A DNA stretch of 64,000 nucleotides from assembly GCF_940807255.1 (NCBI RefSeq), contig NZ_CALNWY010000003.1:151234-215233 (forward strand), read 5' to 3'. The DNA is from Mixta sp. Marseille-Q2659. GTDB taxonomy: Bacteria; Pseudomonadota; Gammaproteobacteria; Enterobacterales; Enterobacteriaceae. The translations under genes and the position numbers were made by a program. This document shows positions 19,171-28,877 of the stretch, in pieces. The stretch's first letter is position 1. Every line of letters starts with the position of its first letter. Below the pieces are notes generated by a model, which had not been told where the DNA came from, did no database searches, and worked only from the letters and a program-made list of their open reading frames with translations.

Positions 19171-19237
19171 TGTTACGTTTTGGTGCATGAGCTGCACGAA
19201 AAGTGATCCAGGCTGGATTAATGCACCAAAACAGAAC
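19171..19237. promoter_or_regulatory. NtrC-like enhancer sites upstream of the hisJ sigma-54 promoter
   Basis: GTTTTGGTGCAT (19177-19188) and ATGCACCAAAAC (19221-19232) form a perfect 12-bp inverted repeat. Each looks like one strong half of an NtrC site (TGCACC-N5-GGTGCA) with a weaker partner half. They lie about 110-170 bp upstream of the -24 element, the usual enhancer distance. Part of the second site reaches to within 14 bp of the ubiX stop. Confidence 0.55.
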
Positions 19238-19250
19238 TTTTTATGTGATG

Positions 19251-19820
19251 TTATGCACCTTGCCAGCGCGTAAAGAGATCTTCCGGCAGCTCAATATCAA
19301 ACTGATCGAGTACCCGATTCAGCGTTTGATCTACCACGTCCATCAGCGACTGCGGGCGATGATAAAATGCCGGTACCGGCGGCATAATGACCGCGCCCAG
19401 TTCAGCAGCGCTGGTCATCAACCGTAAATGACCCAGATGCAGCGGCGTTTCACGCACGCATAACACCAAGCGGCGACGCTCTTTCAGCACCACATCGGCG
19501 GCGCGCGTTAGCAGGCCGTCGCTGTAGCTGTGAACGATGCCGGACAGCGTTTTCATCGAACAGGGCAAAATCGCCATGCCGGCGGTTTTAAACGAGCCGG
19601 AGGAGATGCTGGCGGCAATATCCCGCACGTCATGCACCACATCGGCAAAGCTTTGCACTTCGCGCAGGGTAAAGTCCGTTTCCAGCGCCAGCGTCTGGCG
19701 CGCGGCGTTACTCATTACCAGGTGCGTTTCGATCTCCGAAAGCGGCTGTAACAGCTGTAACATGCGAATGCCGTAAATTACCCCGCTGGCGCCGGAGATG
19801 CCGACGATCACTCTTTTCAT
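19251..19820 (-). CDS. ubiX: Flavin prenyltransferase UbiX
   Basis: 189 residues, E. coli length. Makes prenylated FMN from FMN and dimethylallyl phosphate, the cofactor of UbiD in ubiquinone synthesis. GISGASGVIYG (phosphate/FMN loop), ASISSGSF, LPCSMKTLSGIVHSY and CVRETPLHLGHLRLM are intact. Two ATGs lie 6 bp apart; the second (19820) is preferred because the AAGGAAGG site is correctly spaced from it. In E. coli ubiX follows purF; here LysR and an aldo-keto reductase are inserted between them. Confidence 0.95.
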   Translation of the reverse strand: MKRVIVGISGASGVIYGIRMLQLLQPLSEIETHLVMSNAARQTLALETDFTLREVQSFADVVHDVRDIAASISSGSFKTAGMAILPCSMKTLSGIVHSYSDGLLTRAADVVLKERRRLVLCVRETPLHLGHLRLMTSAAELGAVIMPPVPAFYHRPQSLMDVVDQTLNRVLDQFDIELPEDLFTRWQGA

Positions 19821-19914
19821 GGTCATGCCTTCCTTATTCGTGGGGCGTTAAGTTTGGACGTCCGCCAGCAAGATTACAACTAACCGGTAAGCTGCATCGC
19901 CAGTAACGACCTGG

Positions 19915-20811
19915 CTACGCATCGCCCTTCAGCGCCGTCGCCTGCGCCGCAAAAAGCGCAATAAGATGATCGGCAACCACCCTGACGCGACGTGAATGCG
20001 CTAAATCGGAATGAAGCACCAGCCAAATCGGCTGTTCGACGCCCAGATCGTTTTGCAGACACTGCAGCCCGGCCTGACGGGCCAGGAAATGCGGCAATAC
20101 CGCTAATCCCATACCGGCGACAACCGCAGAAAGCTGTGCGGAGAGCGTGTTGGTTTCCAGCCGACAGGGACGGTTGCGTAACGTGCGCAACGTCCATTTC
20201 GCGGCGGGCAAATGATGATGCGTTTCCGTCCAGCCAATAAAGTCGTCGTTGTCATACGCGGCGCGCGGTTCACGCTGCTGACGCGTTGCCAGATAGTGCG
20301 CCGATCCATACAGGCCGAACCCGAGTGTACCCAGCCGCTTAATCGTCAGGTTACCTGTATTCGGACGCACCATTCTTACCGCCAGATCGGCATCGCGGCG
20401 GTGTAAATTCACGGTTTGCAAACCGCTGACCACTTCCACCCGCAGCTCTGGATGCTGTGACAGTAGCGGCCCCAGCGCAGGAATGATTAACGGATTCGCC
20501 AGATTTTCCGCCGTTGCCAGGCGTACCAGCCCTGCCGCCTCGCCTTCTCTCCGCGCCGCCTCGCCAAAAGTAAGCCCGGCCTGCTCCAGCATCTCAGCAC
20601 GTTGCAACAGCGCTTCGCCGTCATCAGTAAGCCGGTAGCCGGTTTGATGGCGGCTAAAAAGTGGGATACCAAGCCCGGCCTCTAACCGATCAAGCCGACG
20701 TGAAAGCGTGGCAATACCCATCTTCAACTCGTTGGCGGCGCGACTTAACGTACCGCAACGGGCAACGGCAAGAAACACGCGGGCATCATTCCAGTTAACA
20801 TCAGGCTGCAT
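19915..20811 (-). CDS. LysR-family transcriptional regulator
   Basis: 298 residues from the ATG at 20811 (MQPDVNWNDARVFLAV). N-terminal winged helix-turn-helix (CGTLSRAANELKMGIATLSR; RLDRLEAGLGIPLFSR) and a C-terminal LysR substrate domain (VRLATAENLANPLIIPAL). Divergent from the aldo-keto reductase gene with a 97-bp gap, so that gene is its likely target. The inducer is unknown. The N-terminus resembles the LysR subgroup that starts with NWNDLR and often controls oxidoreductases. Confidence 0.9.
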   Translation of the reverse strand: MQPDVNWNDARVFLAVARCGTLSRAANELKMGIATLSRRLDRLEAGLGIPLFSRHQTGYRLTDDGEALLQRAEMLEQAGLTFGEAARREGEAAGLVRLATAENLANPLIIPALGPLLSQHPELRVEVVSGLQTVNLHRRDADLAVRMVRPNTGNLTIKRLGTLGFGLYGSAHYLATRQQREPRAAYDNDDFIGWTETHHHLPAAKWTLRTLRNRPCRLETNTLSAQLSAVVAGMGLAVLPHFLARQAGLQCLQNDLGVEQPIWLVLHSDLAHSRRVRVVADHLIALFAAQATALKGDA

Positions 20812-20908
20812 GATATTTTTCAATAATGGAAAACAGAACCCCGATTTTAGCGCTACTTTACCGAAATAGAAAAACTCATACTTCCTGCAGCTAACAGGAG
20901 GAACACAT

Positions 20909-21892
20909 ATGCAGCAGCGCACGTTAACAGCAAATTTTCAGGTTTCCGCTCTGGGACTCGGCTGTATGGGTATGAGCGAATTTTACGGACCGCGCGATGA
21001 TGACGCCTCACTACGCGTACTGGAGCAGGCGGTAGCCAGCGGCATTAATTTTTTCGATACCGCTGATATGTATGGCCCTTACCACAACGAGGAGATCATC
21101 GGGCGCTTTCTGGCGTCACATCGACAGCAGATAAAGATCGCCACTAAATTTGGCATTGTACGTCAACCGGGCGAATACCATCGCCGCATTGACAACAGCG
21201 CCGATTATATTCGTCGTAGCTGTGAAGGTTCGCTGCGGCGGCTGGGAGTGGAACAGATTGATCTCTATTATGTTCACCGTCTGGATACGGCGACGCCGGT
21301 GGAAGAAACCATGGAAGCGTTGGCGCAACTGGTGCGTGCCGGAAAAATTGCCCATATCGGCCTGTGCGAGGTGAGCGCCGCAACCTTAAGACGCGCCCAT
21401 ACCGTTCATCCGGTCACCGCCGTCCAGACCGAATATTCCCTGTGGACGCGTGAGGTTGAAAACAGTGTGCTTCCTGCCTGCCGTGAACTGGGCATTGCCC
21501 TGGTAGCCTACTCTCCGCTCGGACGCGGCTTCCTTACCGGTCGCTTTCAGCAAACGGCGACCTTTGCAGCGGGCGATTTTCGCGCCAGCCTGCCGCGTTT
21601 TCAGGCGGACAATCTGGAGAAGAACCGTTCGCTGGTCGAGATCATTGCTAAAATGACTGCGGAAAAAGCCTGTACACCGGCCCAGCTCACACTTGCCTGG
21701 CTACTGGCGCAGGGCGACAATATTGTTCCGATTCCCGGTACCTGCAACCCTAAACACTTGCAGGAAAATGCGGCGGCGCTAACGCTGAAGTTAACATCAA
21801 ATGAGGTTCAGTCGTTGCGCGATGCGGTAACGGCTCTGCCGGTTGCCGGCGAGCGCTATACCACCGAAGGCATGAAAGGCATTGATGCGTGA
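20909..21892 (+). CDS. Aldo/keto reductase
   Basis: 327 residues, (beta/alpha)8 NADPH-dependent reductase of the AKR13-like (YakC) type. The catalytic tetrad is visible: Asp and Tyr in [15 protein letters not shown], Lys in IATKFG, His in YYVHRLD. The cofactor end is [19 protein letters not shown]. Very strong ribosome site (AGGAGG, 7 bases before the ATG). Divergent from the LysR gene. The physiological aldehyde or ketone is not known. Absent from this locus in E. coli. Confidence 0.9.
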   Translation: MQQRTLTANFQVSALGLGCMGMSEFYGPRDDDASLRVLEQAVASGINFFDTADMYGPYHNEEIIGRFLASHRQQIKIATKFGIVRQPGEYHRRIDNSADYIRRSCEGSLRRLGVEQIDLYYVHRLDTATPVEETMEALAQLVRAGKIAHIGLCEVSAATLRRAHTVHPVTAVQTEYSLWTREVENSVLPACRELGIALVAYSPLGRGFLTGRFQQTATFAAGDFRASLPRFQADNLEKNRSLVEIIAKMTAEKACTPAQLTLAWLLAQGDNIVPIPGTCNPKHLQENAAALTLKLTSNEVQSLRDAVTALPVAGERYTTEGMKGIDA

Positions 21893-21989
21893 GCATGCAA
21901 AACAGAGATAATTGCAGGGATGCAGAGTAGCTGTAAAACTGAATTTTAATATGCGGTGGGGAGAAAACAGAGGGACCAGGCGAAAAAGC

Positions 21990-22011
21990 GCGGGCCGGAT
22001 AACCGGCCCGC
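21990..22011 (-). terminator. Terminator after purF
   Basis: Perfect 9-bp stem GCGGGCCGG/CCGGCCCGC with a 4-base loop, followed on the minus strand by GCTTTTT, 10 bp after the purF stop. It separates purF from the convergent aldo-keto reductase. Confidence 0.85.
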
Positions 22012-22020
22012 AGATGAGGA

Positions 22021-23538
22021 TCAACCTTCGTTGTGCATTTCGAGGCTTTCCACCTCGTTTTGGCGCGCCAACGCTTTGGCATCGTCATTGCGCAGCGACT
22101 GCAAATACTCCAGGTATTCCAGATCGACATCTTTCGTGACGTAGACGCCGTTAAATACCGAGCATTCAAACTGGGCAATATCCGGGTTCTCTTCGCGTAC
22201 CGCCTCAATCAGATCGTCGAGATCCTGGAAGATTAACGCATCTGCTTTAATCAGCTGGCGAATCTCTTCTACTTCACGTCCGTGCGCAATCAGTTCGGTC
22301 GCACTCGGCATATCAATGCCGTAGACGTTAGGGAAGCGAATTTCCGGCGCGGCCGAAGCCAGATAGACCTTTTTCGCGCCCGCTTCACGCGCCATTTCGA
22401 TAATCTGTTCAGACGTGGTGCCGCGCACGATGGAATCATCCACCAGCAGCACATTCTTATCGCGAAACTCGGCACGGTTCGCATTCAGCTTACGGCGTAC
22501 TGCACTACGGCGCAGCTGCTGGCCCGGCATGATAAAGGTGCGGCCAACGTAGCGGTTTTTCACAAAGCCCTGACGATAGGGCTTATCCAGGATACGGGCG
22601 ATTTCCAGCGCGATATCAGTGGACGTTTCAGGAATCGGGATCACTACGTCGATATTCAGGTCTTCCCATTCGCGCGCGATTTTCTCGCCCAGCTTGGTGC
22701 CCATGCGCACACGGGCGCTGTAGACCGAAATCTTATCGAGGAAAGAGTCCGGGCGCGCGAAATAGACATATTCGAACAGGCACGGATTATTACGCGGGTT
22801 CTCAGCGCACTGGCGAGTATAAAGCTGGCCGTTGACGGTGATGTAGACCGCTTCGCCCGGCGCGACATCGCGCAGGAATTCAAAGCCCAGCGTATCCAGC
22901 GCCACGCTTTCCGAGGCCACCATATATTCGGTGCGGTCTTCAGCCAGCTCGCGCTTACCCATCACCAGCGGACGGATACCGTTCGGATCGCGGAAGGCAA
23001 CCATGCCGTGGCCGATAATCATCGCGACGCAGGCGTAAGCGCCGCGTACCTGCTGATGCACCGCGCCGACGGCGGAGAAAATGTCGTCCGCTTCCAGCGG
23101 ATGATGCGGGCAGCGATCCAGCTCCTGAGCAAAAATATTCAACAGGATTTCTGAATCGGAAGTGGTGTTGACATGACGACGGCCACTCTCAAACAGCTGC
23201 TTACGCAGTTCGTGCGCGTTAGTCAGATTACCGTTGTGGGCCAGGGTAATGCCGTAAGGGGAGTTGACGTAGAAAGGCTGCGCTTCAGAGGCGCTGGAGC
23301 TACCGGCGGTAGGATAACGCACGTGGCCGATGCCCATATTGCCCTGCAAACGTTGCATATGGCGGGCTTCGAACACATCGTTGACCAGACCGTTCGCCTT
23401 GCGCAGACGGAAACAGTTCAGCGCATCGATGGTACAAATGCCTGCGGCATCCTGCCCACGGTGCTGAAGCACCGTTAACGCGTCATAAATCGACTGGTTG
23501 ACCGGCATAAAACCGGTGATACCGACAATACCGCACAT
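22021..23538 (-). CDS. purF: Amidophosphoribosyltransferase
   Basis: 505 residues, E. coli length. First step of purine synthesis: PRPP + glutamine to phosphoribosylamine. The catalytic Cys is residue 2 (MCGIVGITG) after Met removal; the glutaminase domain has [10 protein letters not shown] and NGNLTNA, and the C-terminal phosphoribosyltransferase domain has the PRPP loop [14 protein letters not shown]. Downstream of cvpA by 36 bp and probably controlled by the PurR site before cvpA. Confidence 0.97.
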   Translation of the reverse strand: MCGIVGITGFMPVNQSIYDALTVLQHRGQDAAGICTIDALNCFRLRKANGLVNDVFEARHMQRLQGNMGIGHVRYPTAGSSSASEAQPFYVNSPYGITLAHNGNLTNAHELRKQLFESGRRHVNTTSDSEILLNIFAQELDRCPHHPLEADDIFSAVGAVHQQVRGAYACVAMIIGHGMVAFRDPNGIRPLVMGKRELAEDRTEYMVASESVALDTLGFEFLRDVAPGEAVYITVNGQLYTRQCAENPRNNPCLFEYVYFARPDSFLDKISVYSARVRMGTKLGEKIAREWEDLNIDVVIPIPETSTDIALEIARILDKPYRQGFVKNRYVGRTFIMPGQQLRRSAVRRKLNANRAEFRDKNVLLVDDSIVRGTTSEQIIEMAREAGAKKVYLASAAPEIRFPNVYGIDMPSATELIAHGREVEEIRQLIKADALIFQDLDDLIEAVREENPDIAQFECSVFNGVYVTKDVDLEYLEYLQSLRNDDAKALARQNEVESLEMHNEG

Positions 23539-23574
23539 GTTGTCATATCCTCATTGGCCGCACACCCGGCGCAA

Positions 23575-24060
23575 TTACCGGGGTAAAAAACTCGACGTGC
23601 TTTGCAGATAGTCAAAAAACCATCTGATGATGTAACTGAACTCAGGAATCAGCTGAGACTGCTGCCAGTCCGGACTTTTGGAAAAGCCGGTAAAGGTATC
23701 GAGGAAAAACAGCATCGCTGAAACGATTAGCACGCCGCGCAACGCCCCGAAGCAGACACCCAGTACCCTGTCGGTTCCTGACAAACCCGTTTTTTCGACC
23801 AACGAGCCAATCACATAGTTCACTATCGCACCAACAATCAGGGTTGCGATAAAGAGAACGGCGATGGCAATGCCGTTGCGCACCAGCTGATCGTCAAATC
23901 CGGTGAACCAGACAGCAAGGAAGGGATAGTAATGACTGGCAACAAAGAATGCGCATCCCCAGGTGATAAGAGATAAAGCTTCCCGAACAAACCCACGGAT
24001 CAGGCTGACAAGAGCAGAAAAACTAACAATCCCAATGATGACGTAATCTATCCAGACCAT
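23575..24060 (-). CDS. cvpA: Colicin V production protein CvpA
   Basis: 161 residues, four hydrophobic segments; inner-membrane protein of the CvpA family, first gene of the purine-regulated cvpA-purF unit. The ATG at 24060 gives MVWIDYVIIGIVSFSALVS, matching E. coli. The LIRGFVREALSLITWGCAFF and SGTDRVLGVCFGALRG blocks are conserved. The molecular role is unknown; in enterics it is linked to colicin V production and envelope stress resistance. Confidence 0.95.
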   Translation of the reverse strand: MVWIDYVIIGIVSFSALVSLIRGFVREALSLITWGCAFFVASHYYPFLAVWFTGFDDQLVRNGIAIAVLFIATLIVGAIVNYVIGSLVEKTGLSGTDRVLGVCFGALRGVLIVSAMLFFLDTFTGFSKSPDWQQSQLIPEFSYIIRWFFDYLQSTSSFLPR

Positions 24061-24116
24061 GAACTCTTCCAGCGACAGTGCCCCTGCATCCAGTTCGGGG
24101 CGCATTCTAACAGAAA

Positions 24117-24132
24117 AAGAAAACGTTTGCGT
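24117..24132 (-). promoter_or_regulatory. PurR operator of cvpA-purF
   Basis: Minus strand ACGCAAACGTTTTCTT, the same word as I recall for the E. coli cvpA/purF PurR site, with the central CG of LacI-family operators. It lies 57 bp before the cvpA start, in the dedD/cvpA gap, so the operon has its own purine-repressed promoter. Confidence 0.85.
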
Positions 24133-24253
24133 AGCGTTTTCCCCGTCCTATAACAATAAAAAATACGCTTAAAAAAAGCGTAGCGCGCGGTTGCCGTTGC
24201 GGCTAAGCACGCGGCCTGAACGTCAGGTCTGTGCCAGCCGCAACGAGAACGCT

Positions 24254-24979
24254 TTAACGCGCGCTGTAAGGTTTAACCACGCCGCTCAGGCCGGAAATGC
24301 CTTTTAATTCACCGACCGCCGCCTGCATTTTGGCTTTCGAGGCATCAGGGCCGACATAGATACGGGTAATCTGACCCTGTATCGGCGTCGAGGGCACGGT
24401 ATAAGCGCGATAGCCGGAAAGACGCAGCTGCGCCACAATCTCATTCACCTTGGCCGCGTTTTTCAGCGCGCCCAGCTGAACCACATAGGCCTGCCCTGAC
24501 GGCGCCGTTTGCTCGGTGGTTTTCGGCTGCTCTACCGGCTTCGGCTGTTCAACCGGTTTGGGCTGTTCAACCGGCTTAGGTTTCGGCTTCGGTTGCTCCA
24601 CCGGTTTCGGTTTCGGCTGCTCCGCTTTTGGCTTCGGTTGCTGCGGCTGCGACTGCACAACCGGCGGCGGCGCCACGACCGACGGCGCGCTGTTATGTTG
24701 CGGAACCGCAGCGCCGTTATCCGCCGACTGCGGCGGCCGGTTTTGCCCGCCCTCAATTGCCGCGCCTGCACCTTCCGGCGGCTGTGAAGGCAGCGACTGC
24801 GTTACCGGCGGCACCATATCGCTGTCCTGCTGATCGTCCGGCTTCGGCACCAGCGGAATCGCCGCGAACTCCTCTTTATAATGCTTTTTTTTCCCGTCCA
24901 GCAGGCCCGGCAATACGATGACGCCAACCGCCACCAGAATTACTGTGCCGACTAAACGGTTCTGAAACTTACTTGCCAC
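24254..24979 (-). CDS. dedD: Cell-division SPOR-domain protein DedD
   Basis: 241 residues. Short cytosolic tail, one membrane segment (LVGTVILVAVGVIVLPGLL, about 9-27), a long periplasmic Pro/Gln/Lys-rich linker, and a C-terminal SPOR domain (about 162-241, QAYVVQLGALKNAAKVNEIV) that binds denuded septal peptidoglycan. Residues about 113-155 contain a degenerate tandem repeat of PKPVEQ-type units, so length may vary between strains. The start overlaps the end of folC by 11 bp. Confidence 0.93.
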   Translation of the reverse strand: MASKFQNRLVGTVILVAVGVIVLPGLLDGKKKHYKEEFAAIPLVPKPDDQQDSDMVPPVTQSLPSQPPEGAGAAIEGGQNRPPQSADNGAAVPQHNSAPSVVAPPPVVQSQPQQPKPKAEQPKPKPVEQPKPKPKPVEQPKPVEQPKPVEQPKTTEQTAPSGQAYVVQLGALKNAAKVNEIVAQLRLSGYRAYTVPSTPIQGQITRIYVGPDASKAKMQAAVGELKGISGLSGVVKPYSAR

Positions 24980-26242
24980 TGCCCTTCTCCGTTTCCATCG
25001 CTTCCATGACCTGCGCTACGGTGTGGAATGATCCACAAACCAGCACAATATCCTGCTCAGCGGCCTGCTGCATAGCGGCCCGCCAGGCTTCGGTAACAGA
25101 ACTAAAAGCCAGCGCCCGATCCGTCGCCAGCGCCGCCATTAGCTCGTCGGCGCTGGCGCCGCGCGGGCCCTCCAGCGGCGCCAAATACCACTGGTCTACC
25201 TGCGGTGCCAGGCAGGCCAGGGTTCCGGCAATATCTTTATCGTGCAGCATACCGACCACCGCGCGCACTTTGCCCTGTTTCGGCAGCTGCGCCAGGCGTC
25301 CGGCCAGATAGCCTGCGGCATGAGGATTATGCGCTACGTCCAGAATCACCTGCGGCTGCTGCGCTACGGTCTGAAAACGGCCCGGCAACACTGCTTTATC
25401 AAGATGCTGACGAATAATGGCTTCGCTGACGTTGAGGCCGGAGGCACTGAGCGCGGCCAGCGCCGTCGCTGCGTTAGGAAGCGGCACCTGCGGCAGCGGC
25501 AGCTCCGTCAGCGTGATACGCTCATCGCTGAAACGCCATCCGCTTTCCAGCTGCTGCCAGCGCCAGTCGCGTCCCAGCTGTAACAGCTGCGCGCCTTTTT
25601 CCTGCGCCACCTGCGCGATACTCTGCGGCATATCGGGTTCGCCGACCACCGCCGGTTTCGCCGCCCGGAACACGCCCGCTTTTCACGGCCGATGTTTTCC
25701 CGATCCGGCCCCAGCCAGTCGGTATGGTCCAGCGCGATACTGGTGATAACCGCTACGTCCGCATCGACAATATTGGTAGCATCCAGCCGTCCGCCCAGCC
25801 CCACTTCCAGAATAACCACGTCCAGCGCCGCCTGTTTAAACAGCTGCAGCGCCGACAGCGTACTGAATTCAAAATAGGTCAACGAGGTGTCGCCGCGTCC
25901 CGCTTCAATCGCAGCAAAGCTGGCGGTATGCGCCGCTTCCGGCAGCTCATCGCCCTGAACGCGCACGCGTTCGGTATAGCGCAACAGATGCGGGGAGCTG
26001 TAGACGCCGACCCGATAACCAGCGGCCATCAGCAGCGTTTCCAGCGTGCGGCAAGTGGTGCCTTTGCCATTAGTTCCGGCAACGGTGAAAACAAAGGGGG
26101 CGGGTTTTAACAGATCGAGCGTGCGAGCGACACGTTCAACGCGCGTCAGGCCCAAATCGATGGCCTGCGTATGCAGACGCTCAAGATAATAAAGCCACGC
26201 GGCCAGAGGCGACGTGGCTTGAGGAAGGTGAAGATTTTCCAT
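24969..26242 (-). pseudogene. folC: folC, bifunctional folylpolyglutamate/dihydrofolate synthase, interrupted by one frameshift
   Basis: The N-terminal part (MENLHLPQATSPLAAWL, from 26242) has the ATP loop TVAGTNGKGTTCRTLE and VILEVGLGGRLDATN and runs to GPDRENIGREK. The conserved sequence then continues in another frame (FRAAKPAVVGEPD to VLVCGSFHTVAQVMEAM). Restoring one A in the AAAA run (four T at 25680-25683 on the plus strand) gives EKAGVFRAAKPAVV, the family sequence. The rest of both halves is intact. FolC adds glutamate to dihydropteroate and tetrahydrofolates and is essential in E. coli, so a real knock-out would be surprising; a one-base assembly error is more likely. Operon accD-folC-dedD as in E. 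coli. Confidence 0.85.
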
Positions 26243-26274
26243 GGATCCCGTTCACAAAGTTACGGTTCATTGGT

Positions 26275-26300
26275 GAAAGGCGCCGTGAGCGACGCCTTTC
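26275..26300 (-). terminator. Hairpin between accD and folC
   Basis: Stem GAAAGGCG/CGCCTTTC in the 67-bp gap. There is no long T run, so it is probably a weak attenuator or processing stem within the accD-folC transcript. Confidence 0.45.
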
Positions 26301-26309
26301 CATCATCTG

Positions 26310-27221
26310 TCAGGCCTCTTGGCTTTCCGCTTTCGGTTCATCCGGCAGCTCATTGCTGTCCGGCAGCGGCGCAGGCAGATTCTGCATTTTTGCCAGCAGG
26401 CTCGCCAGTTTAAAGCGCATTTCCGGGCGACGGACAATCATATCGATCGCGCCCTTTTCAATCAGGAATTCGCTGCGCTGGAAGCCCGGCGGCAGTTTTT
26501 CACGTACCGTCTGCTCAATGACGCGCGGGCCGGCGAAGCCAATCAGCGCTTTCGGTTCCGCGACGTTCAGGTCGCCCAGCATGGCGAAACTGGCGGAAAC
26601 GCCGCCCATGGTCGGGTCGGTCAGCACGGAGATATACGGCAGGCCGCGTTCGCGCATTTTTGCCAGCGCGGCGCTGGTTTTCGCCATCTGCATCAGCGAC
26701 ATTAGCGCTTCCTGCATACGGGCACCGCCGCTGGCGGAGAAACAGATCAGCGGGCAGTTGTCTTCCAGCGCCTGCTCAACGGCACGCACAAAACGGGCGC
26801 CAACCACGGAACCCATTGAGCCGCCCATAAAGGCAAATTCAAAAGCGGCGGTCACGACCGGCATGCCGTGTAGCGTGCCTTTCATCACGATCAGCGCATC
26901 TTTTTCATCGGTCTCTTTCTGCGCCGCAGCCAGACGATCCTTATACTTTTTGGAATCGCGGAACTTCAGAACGTCTTTCGGTTCCAGTTCGCTGCCCAAC
27001 TCAACCAGCGTGCCTTGATCTAACAGGCTGTGCAGGCGCTCGCGCGCGTGCATACGCATGTGATGGTCGCATTTCGGACAAACTTCCAGATTGCGCTCCA
27101 GCTCGGCACGGTAAAGCACCTGCCCGCAGCTGTCGCATTTTGTCCAGACCCCTTCAGGAATGTTTGCTCTGCGCGACGGGGTAATTGTGCTCTTATTGAG
27201 AATTCGTTCAATCCAGCTCAT
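26310..27221 (-). CDS. accD: Acetyl-CoA carboxylase carboxyltransferase subunit beta
   Basis: 303 residues (E. coli 304). With AccA transfers carboxyl from biotin-BCCP to acetyl-CoA, the committed step of fatty-acid synthesis. The N-terminal zinc ribbon has Cys 29, 32, 48 and 51; the crotonase-fold carboxyltransferase domain has [31 protein letters not shown] and [11 protein letters not shown]. The acidic C-terminal tail is typical. Upstream of folC. Confidence 0.97.
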   Translation of the reverse strand: MSWIERILNKSTITPSRRANIPEGVWTKCDSCGQVLYRAELERNLEVCPKCDHHMRMHARERLHSLLDQGTLVELGSELEPKDVLKFRDSKKYKDRLAAAQKETDEKDALIVMKGTLHGMPVVTAAFEFAFMGGSMGSVVGARFVRAVEQALEDNCPLICFSASGGARMQEALMSLMQMAKTSAALAKMRERGLPYISVLTDPTMGGVSASFAMLGDLNVAEPKALIGFAGPRVIEQTVREKLPPGFQRSEFLIEKGAIDMIVRRPEMRFKLASLLAKMQNLPAPLPDSNELPDEPKAESQEA

Positions 27222-27368
27222 TGATGACCTTTCTGTTTGAACCTGGTGAGACCAGTTTTTCTTGTTGCTGCTGAAGCCGTCTTCAGCAGACCATAAATGT
27301 CGCTCATTAAACCATAACCATTACGCGCTGTGGATAAAAATCTGGTCTTACCGGTGCGCGCCGTTGGC

Positions 27369-28031
27369 CTATGGCTGTTTTTGCTGGCGCGCCGCGCGAC
27401 GATGACGCCACACTTCCACTACGCCCGGCAATATCGATACCACGATAATCGCCACAATCAGCAGCTTCAGGTTGTCCTGCACCATTGGCAGGGCGCCGAA
27501 GAAATAGCCCGCATAAGAGAACAGCAGCACCCACAGCAGCGCGCCGGCGACGTTAAACAGCGCGAAATGGCGATAGGACATATGTCCCATGCCCGCGACG
27601 AACGGCGCAAAGGTGCGGACGATCGGCACGAAGCGCGCCAGAATAATGGTTTTTCCGCCGTGACGCTCGTAAAAAGCGTGGGTTTTATCCAGATAGCTGC
27701 GACGGAAAATACGCGAGTTTGGATTGCTGAACAACCTTTCGCCAAACAGCCGTCCTATCGTGTAGTTAACCGCATCGCCCAAGACCGCCGCGATCACCAG
27801 CAACGTCACCATCATATGCACGTTGAGATCGTTATCCGGCAGCGCCGCCAGCGCGCCGGCAACGAACAGCAGCGAATCGCCAGGCAGAAAGGGCGTCACT
27901 ACCAGCCCGGTTTCACAGAACAGAATCAGAAACAGAATGGCATACACCCAGATGCCATACTGCGCCACCAGCTCGGCCATATGAACATCGATATGCAGGA
28001 TAAAATCGACAACAAAACGGATTAGATCCAT
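27369..28031 (-). CDS. dedA: DedA-family inner-membrane protein
   Basis: 220 residues with several membrane segments and the DedA/SNARE-associated (VTT) core: [37 protein letters not shown], and [20 protein letters not shown], where the Arg is functionally important in the family. DedA members are proposed proton-coupled lipid (undecaprenyl phosphate/phospholipid) transporters. Between truA and accD, as in E. coli. Confidence 0.93.
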   Translation of the reverse strand: MDLIRFVVDFILHIDVHMAELVAQYGIWVYAILFLILFCETGLVVTPFLPGDSLLFVAGALAALPDNDLNVHMMVTLLVIAAVLGDAVNYTIGRLFGERLFSNPNSRIFRRSYLDKTHAFYERHGGKTIILARFVPIVRTFAPFVAGMGHMSYRHFALFNVAGALLWVLLFSYAGYFFGALPMVQDNLKLLIVAIIVVSILPGVVEVWRHRRAARQQKQP

Positions 28032-28064
28032 AACTCTTCCTTAGTGAGCGGCAGCGCCTGAAAG

Positions 28065-28877
28065 TTAATCTTCGAGAAACAACGGCCCCATCGGAGGCCG
28101 GGGCAAAGCAAAATGTTCCGGGTAATCAACGGCGACCAGATACAGTCCTTCCGCCTTTGCCGTCGCCGCGGCCAGCGTGCGATCTTTGGCCGCCAGCAAC
28201 TCCGCCATCCAGCCTTCGGGCTGATTGCCGCAGCCGATTTCCAGCAGGCTGCCGACAATATTGCGCACCATATGATGCACAAAGGCGTTGGCCTTAATAT
28301 CCACCACCACATACGCGCCGTGGCGGCTGACATTCAAATGCATCACGTTACGCCACGGCGTACGCGACTGGCACTGCACCGCGCGAAACGAGGTAAAGTC
28401 GTTTTCACCCAGCAGGCATTGCCCGGCGCGCTGCATCTTTTCAACGTCCAGCGGCTGATGAAAATGGGTGACGCCACCGTGCAAAATCGCCGGACGCAGC
28501 CGGTGATTATAAATCACGTAGCGATAACGTCGTGCCGTGGCGCTAAAACGCGCATGGAAATCCTCCGGCACCGCCTTGACCCAGCGCACGGCAATATCGT
28601 CCGGCAGGTTGGCATTAACGCCCAGCGTCCAGGCGGCATCCTTACGCACCGAGGTGGTTTCAAAATGCACCACCTGACCGGTGCCATGAACGCCTGCATC
28701 GGTGCGTCCGGCGCAAAATACCGTCACGTCATGGTTAGCCACCTGCGACAGCGCCTGCTCCAGCCGCGCCTGCACGCTGCGGACTTCCTGCTGCCGCTGC
28801 CAGCCATAATAGCGGCTGCCATCATATTCAATCCCCAACGCCAGTTTCTGTACGTTCGGGTTAACCACCTGCGTCAT
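28065..28877 (-). CDS. truA: tRNA pseudouridine(38-40) synthase
   Basis: 270 residues, identical in length to E. coli TruA. Modifies U38-U40 in the anticodon stem-loop of many tRNAs. The nucleophile is Asp60 in [40 protein letters not shown] and [15 protein letters not shown] are conserved. Its ATG overlaps the usg stop by one base (TGATG), indicating coupling. Confidence 0.97.
   Translation of the reverse strand: MTQVVNPNVQKLALGIEYDGSRYYGWQRQQEVRSVQARLEQALSQVANHDVTVFCAGRTDAGVHGTGQVVHFETTSVRKDAAWTLGVNANLPDDIAVRWVKAVPEDFHARFSATARRYRYVIYNHRLRPAILHGGVTHFHQPLDVEKMQRAGQCLLGENDFTSFRAVQCQSRTPWRNVMHLNVSRHGAYVVVDIKANAFVHHMVRNIVGSLLEIGCGNQPEGWMAELLAAKDRTLAAATAKAEGLYLVAVDYPEHFALPRPPMGPLFLED

Noticed and set aside
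22282..23154. Long open frame antisense to purF (290 codons)
   Set aside because: Shadow of purF codon usage; His/Arg-rich nonsense-like composition.
25508..25700. Programmed ribosomal frameshift in folC
   Set aside because: No heptameric slippery site with a downstream pseudoknot, and no such mechanism is known for folC; a single missing base in an A run explains it better.
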